DNA from: an uncultured Roseateles sp. | Lineage (GTDB): Bacteria > Pseudomonadota > Gammaproteobacteria > Burkholderiales > Burkholderiaceae | Assembly (NCBI GenBank): GCA_946886855.1 | Contig: CAMPJJ010000101.1 | Location: 1-19,770, forward strand | Direction: 5' to 3' | Length of the DNA stretch: 19,770 nucleotides | Program-made: the position numbers and the translations under genes | Part shown: positions 9,092 to 16,065 of the stretch, in pieces | Numbering within the stretch: the stretch's first letter is position 1 | Layout: each line of letters begins with the position of its first letter | Notes under the pieces: model-generated | The model's input: the letters and a program-made list of their open reading frames with translations, nothing else | What the model was told of the DNA's origin: nothing | Database searches by the model: none

Positions 9092-9247
9092 GAATGGAAG
9101 ATTAACAGCCCGGCCGCGCGCACTGGCCTGGGGCAAGCCCGGGGCGCCAATCCGGCACAGTCGGCCCCGTTGTAGGGCATCGCCTGACAAGCGGTGAAGT
9201 CGACACCCTCTCGCGCGACGCACGCGGGATTAGGAATACTCCCCGAC

Positions 9248-9460
9248 ATGAATGCCGGCGACCTCAAACAGACGCTCTGGCGCGTCGTCTACACGAAGCA
9301 CGCGAACCTGCAGAGCGGCGGGAGCGCGGCGGGGCCGTGGCACCCCGACAAGCGGCACATCGAGCAATGCGCGCAGGCGATGAGCGCGATGCTGTCGCAG
9401 GCCGTGGGCATCCAGAGCAACGCGCAGGCCGCGAAGAACGAGTCGACCTGGGCGAAGTGA
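9248..9460 (+). CDS. Small hypothetical protein (70 aa)
   Basis: A 70-residue soluble-looking protein with no recognisable domain, signal peptide or membrane helix. It begins MNAGDLKQTLWRVVYTKHAN and contains one Cys and three Trp. Nearly every codon ends in G or C, the coding signature of this genome, which supports it being a real gene. It diverges from the response-regulator gene (156-bp gap) and precedes the sulfur cluster by 143 bp. No good ribosome binding site is visible; an in-frame ATG at 9194 would add 18 residues. The function is unknown. Confidence 0.55.
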   Translation: MNAGDLKQTLWRVVYTKHANLQSGGSAAGPWHPDKRHIEQCAQAMSAMLSQAVGIQSNAQAAKNESTWAK

Positions 9461-9507
9461 CGGGCGGACAGCCGCCTGCGCCGCGGACCCGCGCGCGACC
9501 GGCCAGC

Positions 9508-9537
9508 GCATAAGCACAGACGAATTCCTCGCTTCGG
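9508..9537 (+). promoter_or_regulatory. Candidate sulfur-regulator (CysB/SsuR-type) site upstream of the sulfur cluster
   Basis: The segment begins GCATAAG and continues through ACGAATTCC to CTTCGG, forming an imperfect dyad around GAATTC. It is the most AT-rich stretch in the 143-bp gap before the cluster. Its shape resembles sites often found before sulfonate-utilisation operons of Burkholderiales, which LysR-type activators (CysB, SsuR) control. This is from memory of general pattern, and no -10 element is evident downstream. Confidence 0.3.
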
Positions 9538-9553
9538 TCCGCGCGGTCGGACA

Positions 9554-9594
9554 GGAACACTCGGCGGCATCGCGCATTGCCGCTCCCGAGTTCC
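9554..9594 (+). other. Bulged hairpin in the leader of the sulfur cluster
   Basis: The left arm GGA-ACTCGG-CGGCA (9554-9569, with bulge AC) pairs with TGCCG-CCGAGT-TCC (9578-9594, with bulge CTC) around the loop TCGCGCAT. That gives 14 base pairs ending 9 bases before the ATG at 9604. It could influence translation of the first gene. Confidence 0.45.
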
Positions 9595-9603
9595 TCCCCG
9601 CCG

Positions 9604-10875
9604 ATGACCGCTCCCGTGCTGCGGCGTCTTGACGACGCCTCCCCGACTTCCTCCGATGCCCCCGCTGGCGGCACTGCCGTCCATGGCGGCCACGCGGCGT
9701 CGCCGCTCGCGCAGCTGCTGGGGGCAGGCCTTGATCGCCTCGTGGCGCAGTTGGCTGCGACGGCCGTGCAACGCGACCGCGAGGGCGGCCATGCCGCCGA
9801 GCAGCGCGAGCTGATCCGCGCCAGCGGCCTGCTCGCCCTGACCATCCCCGAGACGCACGGCGGTCTGGGCGGCGGCATCCCCGAGTTCTTCCAGGTCGTG
9901 CGGCGCATCGCCCGCGTCGACAGCGCGCTGGCGCATGTGCTGGCCTTCCACCATCTGCAGCTCTACGGGGTGTCGCTGTACGGCGGGCCGGCGGCGACGG
10001 CGCACGGCGCGCGCCATCTGCGCGAGACCGCCGAGCAGCGCCTGTTCTGGGGCAACGCGCTGAATCCCGCCGACACGCGGCTGAGCGCCACCCGTGAGGG
10101 CGCCGGCTGGCGCCTGGACGGCGTGAAGGGTTTCTGCTCGGGGGCGCTGGGCTCGGACCGGCTGACGGTATCCGCCACGACGGGCGAGGGCGGCTTCCTG
10201 ATCGGCATCGTGCCGACGCGGCGCGAGGGCGTTCGCGTCGAGCAGGACTGGGACGCCTTCGGCCAGCGCCAGACGGACAGCGGCACGGTGCGCTTCGACG
10301 CGGTGCGGCTGGACGACGACGAACTGCTGCAGGTGCCGGGCCAGAGCCCGACACCGCGCGCGACGCTGCGCTCGCAGATCGCTCAGCTGATCATGACCCA
10401 CCTGTACCTGGGCCTCGGCGAGGGCGCCTTCGACGAGGCGCGCCGCTACACGGCGACGCGCGGCCGGGCCTGGGCGGCGTCGGGCGTGGCGCGCGCGGTC
10501 GACGATCCGCTGGTGCAGCACCGCTACGGCGACCTGTGGCTGAAGGTGAGGGCGGCCCAGGCGGTCGCTGCCGACGCCGTCGAGCTGCTGCGGCGCGCGT
10601 TGGAGCGCGGCGACGCGCTGACCGCGCGCGAACGCGGCGAGGTCGCGCTGGCGGGTGCCGAAGCCAAGGTGCTGGCGCACCGCGCCGGCGTCGAGGTGGG
10701 CAGCCAGCTGTTCGAGCTGACCGGCGCGCGCAGCACGTCGGCCGAATTCGGCCTCGACCGCTTCTGGCGCAACGCGCGGGTGCACACCTTGCACGACCCG
10801 GTCGACTACAAGCTGCGCGACCTGGGCCGCTTCTTCCTCGACGACCGGATCCCCGATCCGACGGCGTACTCCTGA
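9604..10875 (+). CDS. SfnB/DszC-like sulfur-acquisition flavoprotein (acyl-CoA dehydrogenase fold)
   Basis: Cytoplasmic flavin-dependent oxidoreductase of 423 aa, with the acyl-CoA dehydrogenase fold but belonging to the monooxygenase branch (DszC, SfnB). An N-terminal helical domain includes GLLALTIPETHGGLGG (75-90). A middle beta domain has LFWGNALNP (147-155). The C-terminal helical domain ends with the branch-specific ARVHTLHDPVDYKLRDLGRF (391-410), containing His394 and His397, and PDPTAYS. DszC oxidises dibenzothiophene with FMNH2; SfnB is tied to growth on sulfones. The exact substrate here is unknown. The ATG at 9604 gives a normal-length protein; TTG 9577 is an in-frame alternative, and no Shine-Dalgarno is seen. 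It is the first gene of the cluster, 14 bp before metN, and its context with a second flavin monooxygenase and two importers supports sulfur scavenging. Confidence 0.83.
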   Translation: MTAPVLRRLDDASPTSSDAPAGGTAVHGGHAASPLAQLLGAGLDRLVAQLAATAVQRDREGGHAAEQRELIRASGLLALTIPETHGGLGGGIPEFFQVVRRIARVDSALAHVLAFHHLQLYGVSLYGGPAATAHGARHLRETAEQRLFWGNALNPADTRLSATREGAGWRLDGVKGFCSGALGSDRLTVSATTGEGGFLIGIVPTRREGVRVEQDWDAFGQRQTDSGTVRFDAVRLDDDELLQVPGQSPTPRATLRSQIAQLIMTHLYLGLGEGAFDEARRYTATRGRAWAASGVARAVDDPLVQHRYGDLWLKVRAAQAVAADAVELLRRALERGDALTARERGEVALAGAEAKVLAHRAGVEVGSQLFELTGARSTSAEFGLDRFWRNARVHTLHDPVDYKLRDLGRFFLDDRIPDPTAYS

Positions 10876-10889
10876 TCGAGGCGGTCCCC

Positions 10890-11891
10890 ATGAGCGATTC
10901 CAAGCACGACCCGAAGAACGATTCGAGGCACGATCAGAAGAGCGACCCGAAGAACGATCCGAAGGTCGATCAGAAGGTCGATCAGAAGGGCAATCCGAAG
11001 GGCGATCAGAAGGTCGATCAGAAGGGCGACCCGTTGATCCGCCTCGACGGCGTGTCGAAGTCCTTCGTGCTGCCCGACGGGCGGCGCTTCGACGCCGTGC
11101 GCGACGTGAGCCTGTCCGTGCGCCCGGGCGAGATCCTGGGCCTGATCGGCAGGAGCGGCGCCGGCAAATCCACGCTGCTGCGGCTGATCAATCTGCTGGA
11201 GCGTCCCGACACGGGACAGGTGCATGTCGCCGGCCGCGAGCTGACCGCGCTGAAGCCTGTGGAACTGCGCCGCGAGCGGCAGCGGCTCGGGATGATCTTC
11301 CAGCAGTTCAACCTGCTGCAGAACGCGACCGCGGCCGAGAACGTCGCCTTCCCGCTGCGTCTGCACGCGGGCCGCTCGCGCCGCGGGATTGCCGACCGCA
11401 TCGCCGACCGCGTTGCCGACCGCGTTGCCGAGTGCCTGGCGCTGGTCGGCCTGACCGACAAGGCCGACCACTACCCCGCGCAACTCAGCGGCGGCCAGAA
11501 GCAACGCGTCGCGATCGCGCGGGCGCTGGCGCCGCAGCCCGACGTGCTGCTGTGCGACGAGCCGACCTCCGCGCTCGACGCCGAGACCACGCGCGAGCTG
11601 CTCGCCACCCTGGCCGACATCAACGCGCGGCTGGGCGTCACGATCGTGATCGTCACGCATGAACTCGACGTCGTGCAGGCGCTGTGCCGCCGCGCCGCGG
11701 TCATCGCGGACGGCCGGCTGGTCGAGCAGTTCGACGTCGTCGACGCGTCGCGGGTGGCGACCTCGCCGCTGGGTCTGGAGCTGGCGCGCCTGCAGCGCCA
11801 GGCCGCCAACCTCGCCGCGCTGGACGCCTCGGCCCTGGCGGCCTCCGAGGTGATCGCCTCCATCGGCCGCCGGGAGGTCCGCCATGCTTGA
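10890..11891 (+). CDS. MetN-like ABC importer ATPase with charged repeat N terminus
   Basis: Cytoplasmic ATPase of 333 aa. Walker A GRSGAGKST (87-95), Q-loop Gln138-139, signature LSGGQ (199-203), Walker B VLLCDEP (219-225) and switch His257 are intact. The core resembles MetN of methionine importers. Three oddities stand out. First, a 48-residue leader (2-49) built from Asp/Lys/Gln units such as DQKV and DPKN precedes the first strand. Second, an ADRI-ADRV-ADRV repeat (168-179) lengthens the helical domain by about 9 residues. Third, only about 50 residues follow the nucleotide-binding core where MetN has a ~95-residue ACT-like regulatory domain. ATG 10890 has GAGG about 8 bases upstream; a later start that skips the repeats is possible in principle, but no ATG follows before the core. 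The gene overlaps metI by 8 bp. Confidence 0.85.
   Translation: MSDSKHDPKNDSRHDQKSDPKNDPKVDQKVDQKGNPKGDQKVDQKGDPLIRLDGVSKSFVLPDGRRFDAVRDVSLSVRPGEILGLIGRSGAGKSTLLRLINLLERPDTGQVHVAGRELTALKPVELRRERQRLGMIFQQFNLLQNATAAENVAFPLRLHAGRSRRGIADRIADRVADRVAECLALVGLTDKADHYPAQLSGGQKQRVAIARALAPQPDVLLCDEPTSALDAETTRELLATLADINARLGVTIVIVTHELDVVQALCRRAAVIADGRLVEQFDVVDASRVATSPLGLELARLQRQAANLAALDASALAASEVIASIGRREVRHA
10899..11030 (+). repeat. In-frame ~12-bp tandem repeats in the metN-like gene
   Basis: Degenerate units of GATCAGAAGGTC and GATCCGAAG-type run through codons 4-47, cleanest from about 10960 to 11030. All differ by multiples of three, so they stay in frame and encode DQKV, DQKG and DPKN blocks. The pattern suggests slipped-strand expansion. 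Confidence 0.75.
11388..11429 (+). repeat. In-frame 12-bp repeats (ADRV units) in the metN-like gene
   Basis: Three near-identical 12-bp units of the form GCCGACCGCGTT (ATC in one) encode Ala-Asp-Arg-Ile/Val in the helical subdomain between the Q-loop and the signature motif. A fourth, diverged copy ends in GCCGAG. Confidence 0.7.
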
Positions 11892-12558
11892 GAACCTCAT
11901 CGCGCTGCTGCCCGAGATCGGCGTCGCACTGGGCCAGACCGGGCTGATGCTCGCCATCGGCCTGGGCGCGGCGGTGCTGTTCGGCGGACCACTGGGCGTG
12001 CTGCTGTTCCTGTTGAGCCCGGGCCAGTCCTTGTCCGGCCACCGCGGCGCGGGCCTGCTGCACCGGCTGATCAATGCGGTCGTGAACACCGTCCGCAGCT
12101 TCCCCTTCATCATCCTGCTGGTCGCGCTGGTGCCGATCACGCGGGTGGTCGCGGGCACCTCGATCGGGCCGCTGGCCGCCGCGGTGCCGCTGTCCTTCGC
12201 GGCGATCCCGTACTTCGCGCGCCTGGTCGAGCAATGCCTGCGCGAGGTGCCGCGCGGCGTCATCGAGGCCGCGCACGCGATGGGCGCCTCCGAGACGCAG
12301 ATCGTGCTGCGCGTGCTGGTGCGCGAGTCGCGCGCCGGCCTGGTGGGCGCGCTGACGGTGCTGGCGATCAGCTTCCTGTCGTACTCGGCGGTGGCGGGCG
12401 TCGTCGGCGGCGGCGGCATCGGCGACCTTGCGATCCGCTACGGCTACTACCGCTTCCAGACCGACGTCATGGTGTTGACGGTCGCGATCCTCGTCGTGCT
12501 CGTGCAACTGATCCAGTTCACCGGACAAGGCGTCGCGCGGCGGCTCGACAAGCGCTGA
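11884..12558 (+). CDS. MetI-like ABC importer permease
   Basis: Inner-membrane permease of 224 aa, the usual length for MetI (about 217), with five hydrophobic segments. It includes the family motif VNTVRSFPFIILLVALVP (73-90) and a coupling loop around GVIEAAHAMGASETQIVLRVLV. The C-terminal half has the conserved GVVGGGGIGDLAIRYGYYRF segment. ATG 11884 is preceded by GGGAGG at 11872-11877 and overlaps the end of the ATPase gene by 8 bp, indicating coupled translation. It pairs with the MetN-like ATPase and the downstream MetQ-like binding protein. Methionine or a related sulfur compound is the likely cargo by family. Confidence 0.88.
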   Translation: MLENLIALLPEIGVALGQTGLMLAIGLGAAVLFGGPLGVLLFLLSPGQSLSGHRGAGLLHRLINAVVNTVRSFPFIILLVALVPITRVVAGTSIGPLAAAVPLSFAAIPYFARLVEQCLREVPRGVIEAAHAMGASETQIVLRVLVRESRAGLVGALTVLAISFLSYSAVAGVVGGGGIGDLAIRYGYYRFQTDVMVLTVAILVVLVQLIQFTGQGVARRLDKR

Positions 12559-12574
12559 GCGCCGGCCTGTCTCC

Positions 12575-12619
12575 CATTCCTCCCATTCCTCTCATTCCTC
12601 TCATTCCTCTCATTCCTCC
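12575..12619 (+). repeat. Five 9-bp tandem repeats between metI and metQ
   Basis: CATTCCTCC, then CATTCCTCT three times, then CATTCCTCC, exactly contiguous. They lie in the 82-bp gap 22 bases before the metQ start. The transcript would carry a pyrimidine-rich, unstructured array here. Copy number changes would alter spacing but no reading frame. Confidence 0.85.
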
Positions 12620-12640
12620 CGGACCTCCAAGGACTTCCCG

Positions 12641-13462
12641 ATGACCTTTTCCCGCCGCGCCGTGCTGGCTCTCGCGCTCACCGCCTCCGCCTCTGCCGCC
12701 GTCTTCTACGCGCCCGTCGTCCAGGCGCAGGACAAGAAGGAGATCACCATCGGCGCGACCGCCGGCTCCAACATCGAGGTGCTGCGCCAGGGCATCAAGC
12801 CGCTGCTGGAGAAGCGCGGCTACACCGTGAAGCTGGTCGAGTTCAACGACTATGTGCAGCCCAACATCGCGTTGGCGCAGGGCGCGCTGGACGCCAACTT
12901 CTTCCAGCACATCACCTACCTGAACCGCTTCCGCGAGGACCGCAAGCTGGACATCGTGGACGTCGTGCAGGGGCCGATGGCGCCGTTCGGGATCTACTCG
13001 AAGAAGCGCAAGAGCCTGGCCGAAGTGAAGCCGGGCGACCGCATCACGCTGGCCAACGATCCGGCCAACCTGGCGCACGGCCTGGCGCTGCTGGCCGACC
13101 AGAAGCTGCTGACGCTGAAGCCGGGCGCCGATCCGATCCGCGTGACGGAGAAGGACATCGCCAGCAACCCGCTCAACCTGAAGCTGCAGCCGATCGAGGC
13201 GGCGCAGATCCCGCGCACGCTCGACGACGCGGAGTACGCGATCGTCAACGGCAACTTCGCGATCTCCAGCGGCCTGAAGCTGACCGACGCGCTGCTGCTG
13301 GAGAAGACGCCCGACCACTACATGCTGGTGCTGGCGGTGAAGGGCAAGGACAGGCAGGCGCCGTGGACCCTGGCGCTGGCCGACGCCTTCCGCGCGCCGG
13401 AGTTCAAGGCGGTGCTGGTGCAGAAGTTCCCCGGCTACGCGCGGCCGGCGTTCCTGCAATGA
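12641..13462 (+). CDS. MetQ/NlpA-family periplasmic binding protein
   Basis: Solute-binding protein of 273 aa. The N terminus TFSRRAVLALALTASASA fits a Tat-type (twin-arginine) or Sec signal peptide ending near VVQA-QD (about 27). There is no lipobox cysteine, unlike the E. coli MetQ lipoprotein, so it is probably soluble in the periplasm. The mature start ITIGATAGSNIEVLRQGIKPLLEKRGY and the segment LAQGALDANFFQHITYLNRF are typical of the NlpA family. AAGGA lies 7 bases before ATG 12641. Its stop overlaps the next start (ATGA). Ligand is expected to be methionine or another sulfur compound, given both family and neighbours. Confidence 0.88.
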   Translation: MTFSRRAVLALALTASASAAVFYAPVVQAQDKKEITIGATAGSNIEVLRQGIKPLLEKRGYTVKLVEFNDYVQPNIALAQGALDANFFQHITYLNRFREDRKLDIVDVVQGPMAPFGIYSKKRKSLAEVKPGDRITLANDPANLAHGLALLADQKLLTLKPGADPIRVTEKDIASNPLNLKLQPIEAAQIPRTLDDAEYAIVNGNFAISSGLKLTDALLLEKTPDHYMLVLAVKGKDRQAPWTLALADAFRAPEFKAVLVQKFPGYARPAFLQ

Positions 13463-15027
13463 GCGGCAAGGAGTCGCAGCCCGACGCGGGCGGGACGGCC
13501 AGGCCGATCCGTTTCAACGCCTTCGCGATGAACACGGTGGGGCACCAGTCGCCGGGGCTGTGGACGCACCCGCGCGACGAGTCGCATCGCTACACCGATC
13601 CGGACTACTGGATCGAGCTGGCGCGGCTGCTGGAGCGCGGCGGCTTCGACAGCGTGTTCCTGGCCGACGTGCTGGGCGTCTACGACGTGCACGGCGGCTC
13701 GCCCGACGCGGCCCTGCGTCATGCGGTGCAGGTGCCGCTCAACGATCCGCTGGCGCTGGTGCCGCTGATGGCGTCGGTGACCCGGCACCTCGGTTTCGGC
13801 GTGACGGTGGCGCTGACCTACGAGCCGCCGTACAGCTTCGCGCGGCGCCTGTCGACGCTGGACCACCTCACGCGCGGACGCATCGGCTGGAACATCGTCA
13901 CCGGCTACCTCGACAGCGCGGCGCGCAACCTCGGGCAGAGCGGGCAGCGCGCGCACGACGAGCGCTACGACCTGGCCGACGAGTACCTGGACGTCGTCTA
14001 CAAGCTGTGGGAACTCAGCTGGGAGGACGGCGCGGTGCGGCGCGACAAGGCGGGCCGGGTGTTCACGGACCCGGCGAAGGTCCATGCGATCCACCATCGC
14101 GGCGAGCACTACCGCGTGCCCGGCGTGCATCTGTGCGAGCCGTCGCCGCAACGCACGCCGGTGCTGTTCCAGGCCGGCACCTCGACCCGCGGCCGCGCCT
14201 TCGCCGGCCGGCATGCGGAGTGCGTCTTCGTCAGCGGCCCCAGCACGGCCGTGGTGAAGGGCTACGTGAGCGGCCTGCGCGACGCGGTCGCCGAGTCGGG
14301 CCGCGCGCGCGACGACGTGCTGATCTACGGCCAGGCGCTGATCATCACCGCGCCGACCAGCGCGCAGGCGCATGCGAAGCACGAGGACCTGAAGGCCCAT
14401 GTCGACATCGAGGCCGCGCTGGCGCTGCTGTCGGGCTGGACCGGCGTCGACTTCAGCCGTTATCCGCTGGACGCGACGATCGACTACCTCGACACGCAGG
14501 CGGGACGCACGGCGCTGGCCTCGTTCAGCAGCGCGGATCCGACGCGCCGCTGGACGGTGGGCGAGGCGGCGGCCTTCATCGGTCTGGGCGGGCGAGGGCC
14601 CGTCTTCGTCGGTGATCCGTCGGAGATCGCGGACCAGTTGATCGCGTGGCAGGACGCCACGGGCCTCGACGGCTTCAACCTGGCTTTCGCGCTGGCGCAC
14701 GAGACCTTCCGCGATGTCGTCGACCTCGTCGTGCCCGAGCTGCGCCGCCGCGGTCGTTACCGACCCGAGGCCGGCGAAGGCGCCGACCTCGACGCCGCGC
14801 CGAAGACGCTGCGCGCGCGGCTGTTCGGCGCAGGCGACCGCCTCCAGCCGACGCACGCCGGACGTCGTGTCCGGCTGGGCGATCCGAGCGCCGCCGCCAA
14901 AGACGCGACCGCCGCCGCCACCGCCGTCGCCGAAGGGATCGACGCCTCCAGTGCCGCAGCGACCGTCGACGGTCGCGTTCCCCCGCTGACTTCCCTGGAC
15001 ATTCCCCTGACGGAGCCCGTCGCATGA
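13459..15027 (+). CDS. NtaA/SnaA/DszA-family FMN-dependent monooxygenase (bacterial luciferase-like)
   Basis: Cytoplasmic FMNH2-dependent monooxygenase of 522 aa, with a TIM-barrel luciferase-like fold. Family markers are FNAFAMNTVGHQSPGLW (19-35), the FLADVLGVYD stretch (67-76), HLTRGRIGWNIVTGYLDSAARN (136-157), HDERYDLADEYLDVVYKLW (166-184), and FQAGTSTRGRAFAGRHAECVF (237-257). Relatives oxidise dibenzothiophene sulfone (DszA), nitrilotriacetate (NtaA), dimethylsulfide (DmoA) or S-substituted cysteine derivatives. The context here points to a sulfur compound. It needs reduced FMN from a separate reductase not in the window. An Ala-rich, low-complexity tail (about 475-505) extends beyond the usual end near 455-470. 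ATG 13459 overlaps the metQ stop by 4 bp, and its own stop overlaps the ssuA-like start by 4 bp. Confidence 0.87.
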   Translation: MSGKESQPDAGGTARPIRFNAFAMNTVGHQSPGLWTHPRDESHRYTDPDYWIELARLLERGGFDSVFLADVLGVYDVHGGSPDAALRHAVQVPLNDPLALVPLMASVTRHLGFGVTVALTYEPPYSFARRLSTLDHLTRGRIGWNIVTGYLDSAARNLGQSGQRAHDERYDLADEYLDVVYKLWELSWEDGAVRRDKAGRVFTDPAKVHAIHHRGEHYRVPGVHLCEPSPQRTPVLFQAGTSTRGRAFAGRHAECVFVSGPSTAVVKGYVSGLRDAVAESGRARDDVLIYGQALIITAPTSAQAHAKHEDLKAHVDIEAALALLSGWTGVDFSRYPLDATIDYLDTQAGRTALASFSSADPTRRWTVGEAAAFIGLGGRGPVFVGDPSEIADQLIAWQDATGLDGFNLAFALAHETFRDVVDLVVPELRRRGRYRPEAGEGADLDAAPKTLRARLFGAGDRLQPTHAGRRVRLGDPSAAAKDATAAATAVAEGIDASSAAATVDGRVPPLTSLDIPLTEPVA

Positions 15028-16055
15028 CCCGCAAGACTGAATCGAAGAAGCACCAGCTGCCGACGCGCCGCGACGCGTTGGTGATCGGCGCCGGACTGGC
15101 CACCGGACTGACCGGCGGACTGGTCGCCGGCACCGCGCGGGCGCAGGGCGCTGCCGCGCCCAAGGAGCTGAAGCTCGACTACGCCTACTACTCGCCGACC
15201 AGCCTGGTGCTGCGCCGCTTCGGCTGGCTGGAGGAGGACCTCGCCAAGGACGGCACGTCGGTGCGCTGGGTGCTGAGCGCCGGCAGCAACCGCGCGCTGG
15301 AGTACCTCAACGCCGGCAGCATCGACATCGGCTCCACGGCCGGACTGGCCGCGCTGCTGGCGCGCGCGAACGGCAACCCGATCCGCGCGCCCTACATCTT
15401 CTCGCGCCCCGAGTGGACCGCGCTGGTGGTGCGCCCGGACTCCGGCATCCGCTCGCTGGCGGATCTGAAAGGCAAGAAGATCGCGGCGACCAAGGGCACC
15501 GATCCCTACCTCTTCCTGCTGCGCGCGCTGCACACGGTGGGCCTGAAGCGCGGCGACATCGAGCATGTCGCGCTCCAGCATGCCGACGGTCGCGCCGCGC
15601 TGGAGCAGGGCCGCGTCGACGCCTGGGCCGGACTCGATCCGCTGATGGCGGCGAGCGAGCTCGACGCCGGCGCCAGGCTGCTGTACCGCAACGTGGGCTT
15701 CAACACCTATGGATTCCTCAACGTCCGCGAGGAATTCCTGAACCGGAATCCGCAGACGGTGAAGCGCGTGATCGCGGCCTACGAGCGCGCACGCGCCTGG
15801 ACGATCGCCAATCCGTCGGACGCCGCGAAGATCCTGTCCGAGGAAGCCAAGGTCAGCCTGCCGGTGGCGCTGCTGCAGGTGAAGCTGCGCAGCGACTTCT
15901 CGCATCCGCAGCCGTCGGACGAGCACGTGAAGGCGCTGCAGGCCGCGGCGCCCATCCTGGCCGCGGAGCAGCTGGTGAAGCCCGGCGTGGACCTGAACCG
16001 CACGATCGCGGAGCTGGTCGACACGCGTTTCGCCAACGGCCTGATCAAGGCGTGA
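15024..16055 (+). CDS. ssuA: SsuA-like sulfonate-type periplasmic binding protein
   Basis: Solute-binding protein of 343 aa. The N terminus carries a twin-arginine pair (PTRRDALVIGAG, 13-24), a hydrophobic stretch, and a cleavage site near ARA-QG (40/41), consistent with Tat export. The mature part begins LKLDYAYYSPTSLVLRRFGWLEEDLAK. It contains NRALEYLNAGSIDIGSTAGLAALLARANG, the pattern of aliphatic sulfonate/taurine-type binding proteins. It lies between the monooxygenase gene (4-bp overlap) and the SsuC-like permease gene (10-bp gap). An alkylsulfonate or sulfonate ester is a reasonable ligand, but this family also includes taurine, nitrate and other binders. Confidence 0.85.
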   Translation: MTRKTESKKHQLPTRRDALVIGAGLATGLTGGLVAGTARAQGAAAPKELKLDYAYYSPTSLVLRRFGWLEEDLAKDGTSVRWVLSAGSNRALEYLNAGSIDIGSTAGLAALLARANGNPIRAPYIFSRPEWTALVVRPDSGIRSLADLKGKKIAATKGTDPYLFLLRALHTVGLKRGDIEHVALQHADGRAALEQGRVDAWAGLDPLMAASELDAGARLLYRNVGFNTYGFLNVREEFLNRNPQTVKRVIAAYERARAWTIANPSDAAKILSEEAKVSLPVALLQVKLRSDFSHPQPSDEHVKALQAAAPILAAEQLVKPGVDLNRTIAELVDTRFANGLIKA

Positions 16056-16065
16056 GTCCGGAGCG

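Noticed and set aside
6767..9175. 802-residue plus-strand open frame opposite the two-component genes
   Set aside because: It mirrors the kinase and regulator genes, has shadow composition (Arg/Gln/Ala/His-rich) and matches no family.
9289..10794. Long minus-strand open frame opposite the SfnB-like gene
   Set aside because: It is an antisense shadow of an intact flavoprotein gene, with low-complexity composition.
10899..11030. CRISPR-like or phage repeat array
   Set aside because: The units are contiguous without spacers, in frame and coding, so this is a protein-coding tandem repeat.
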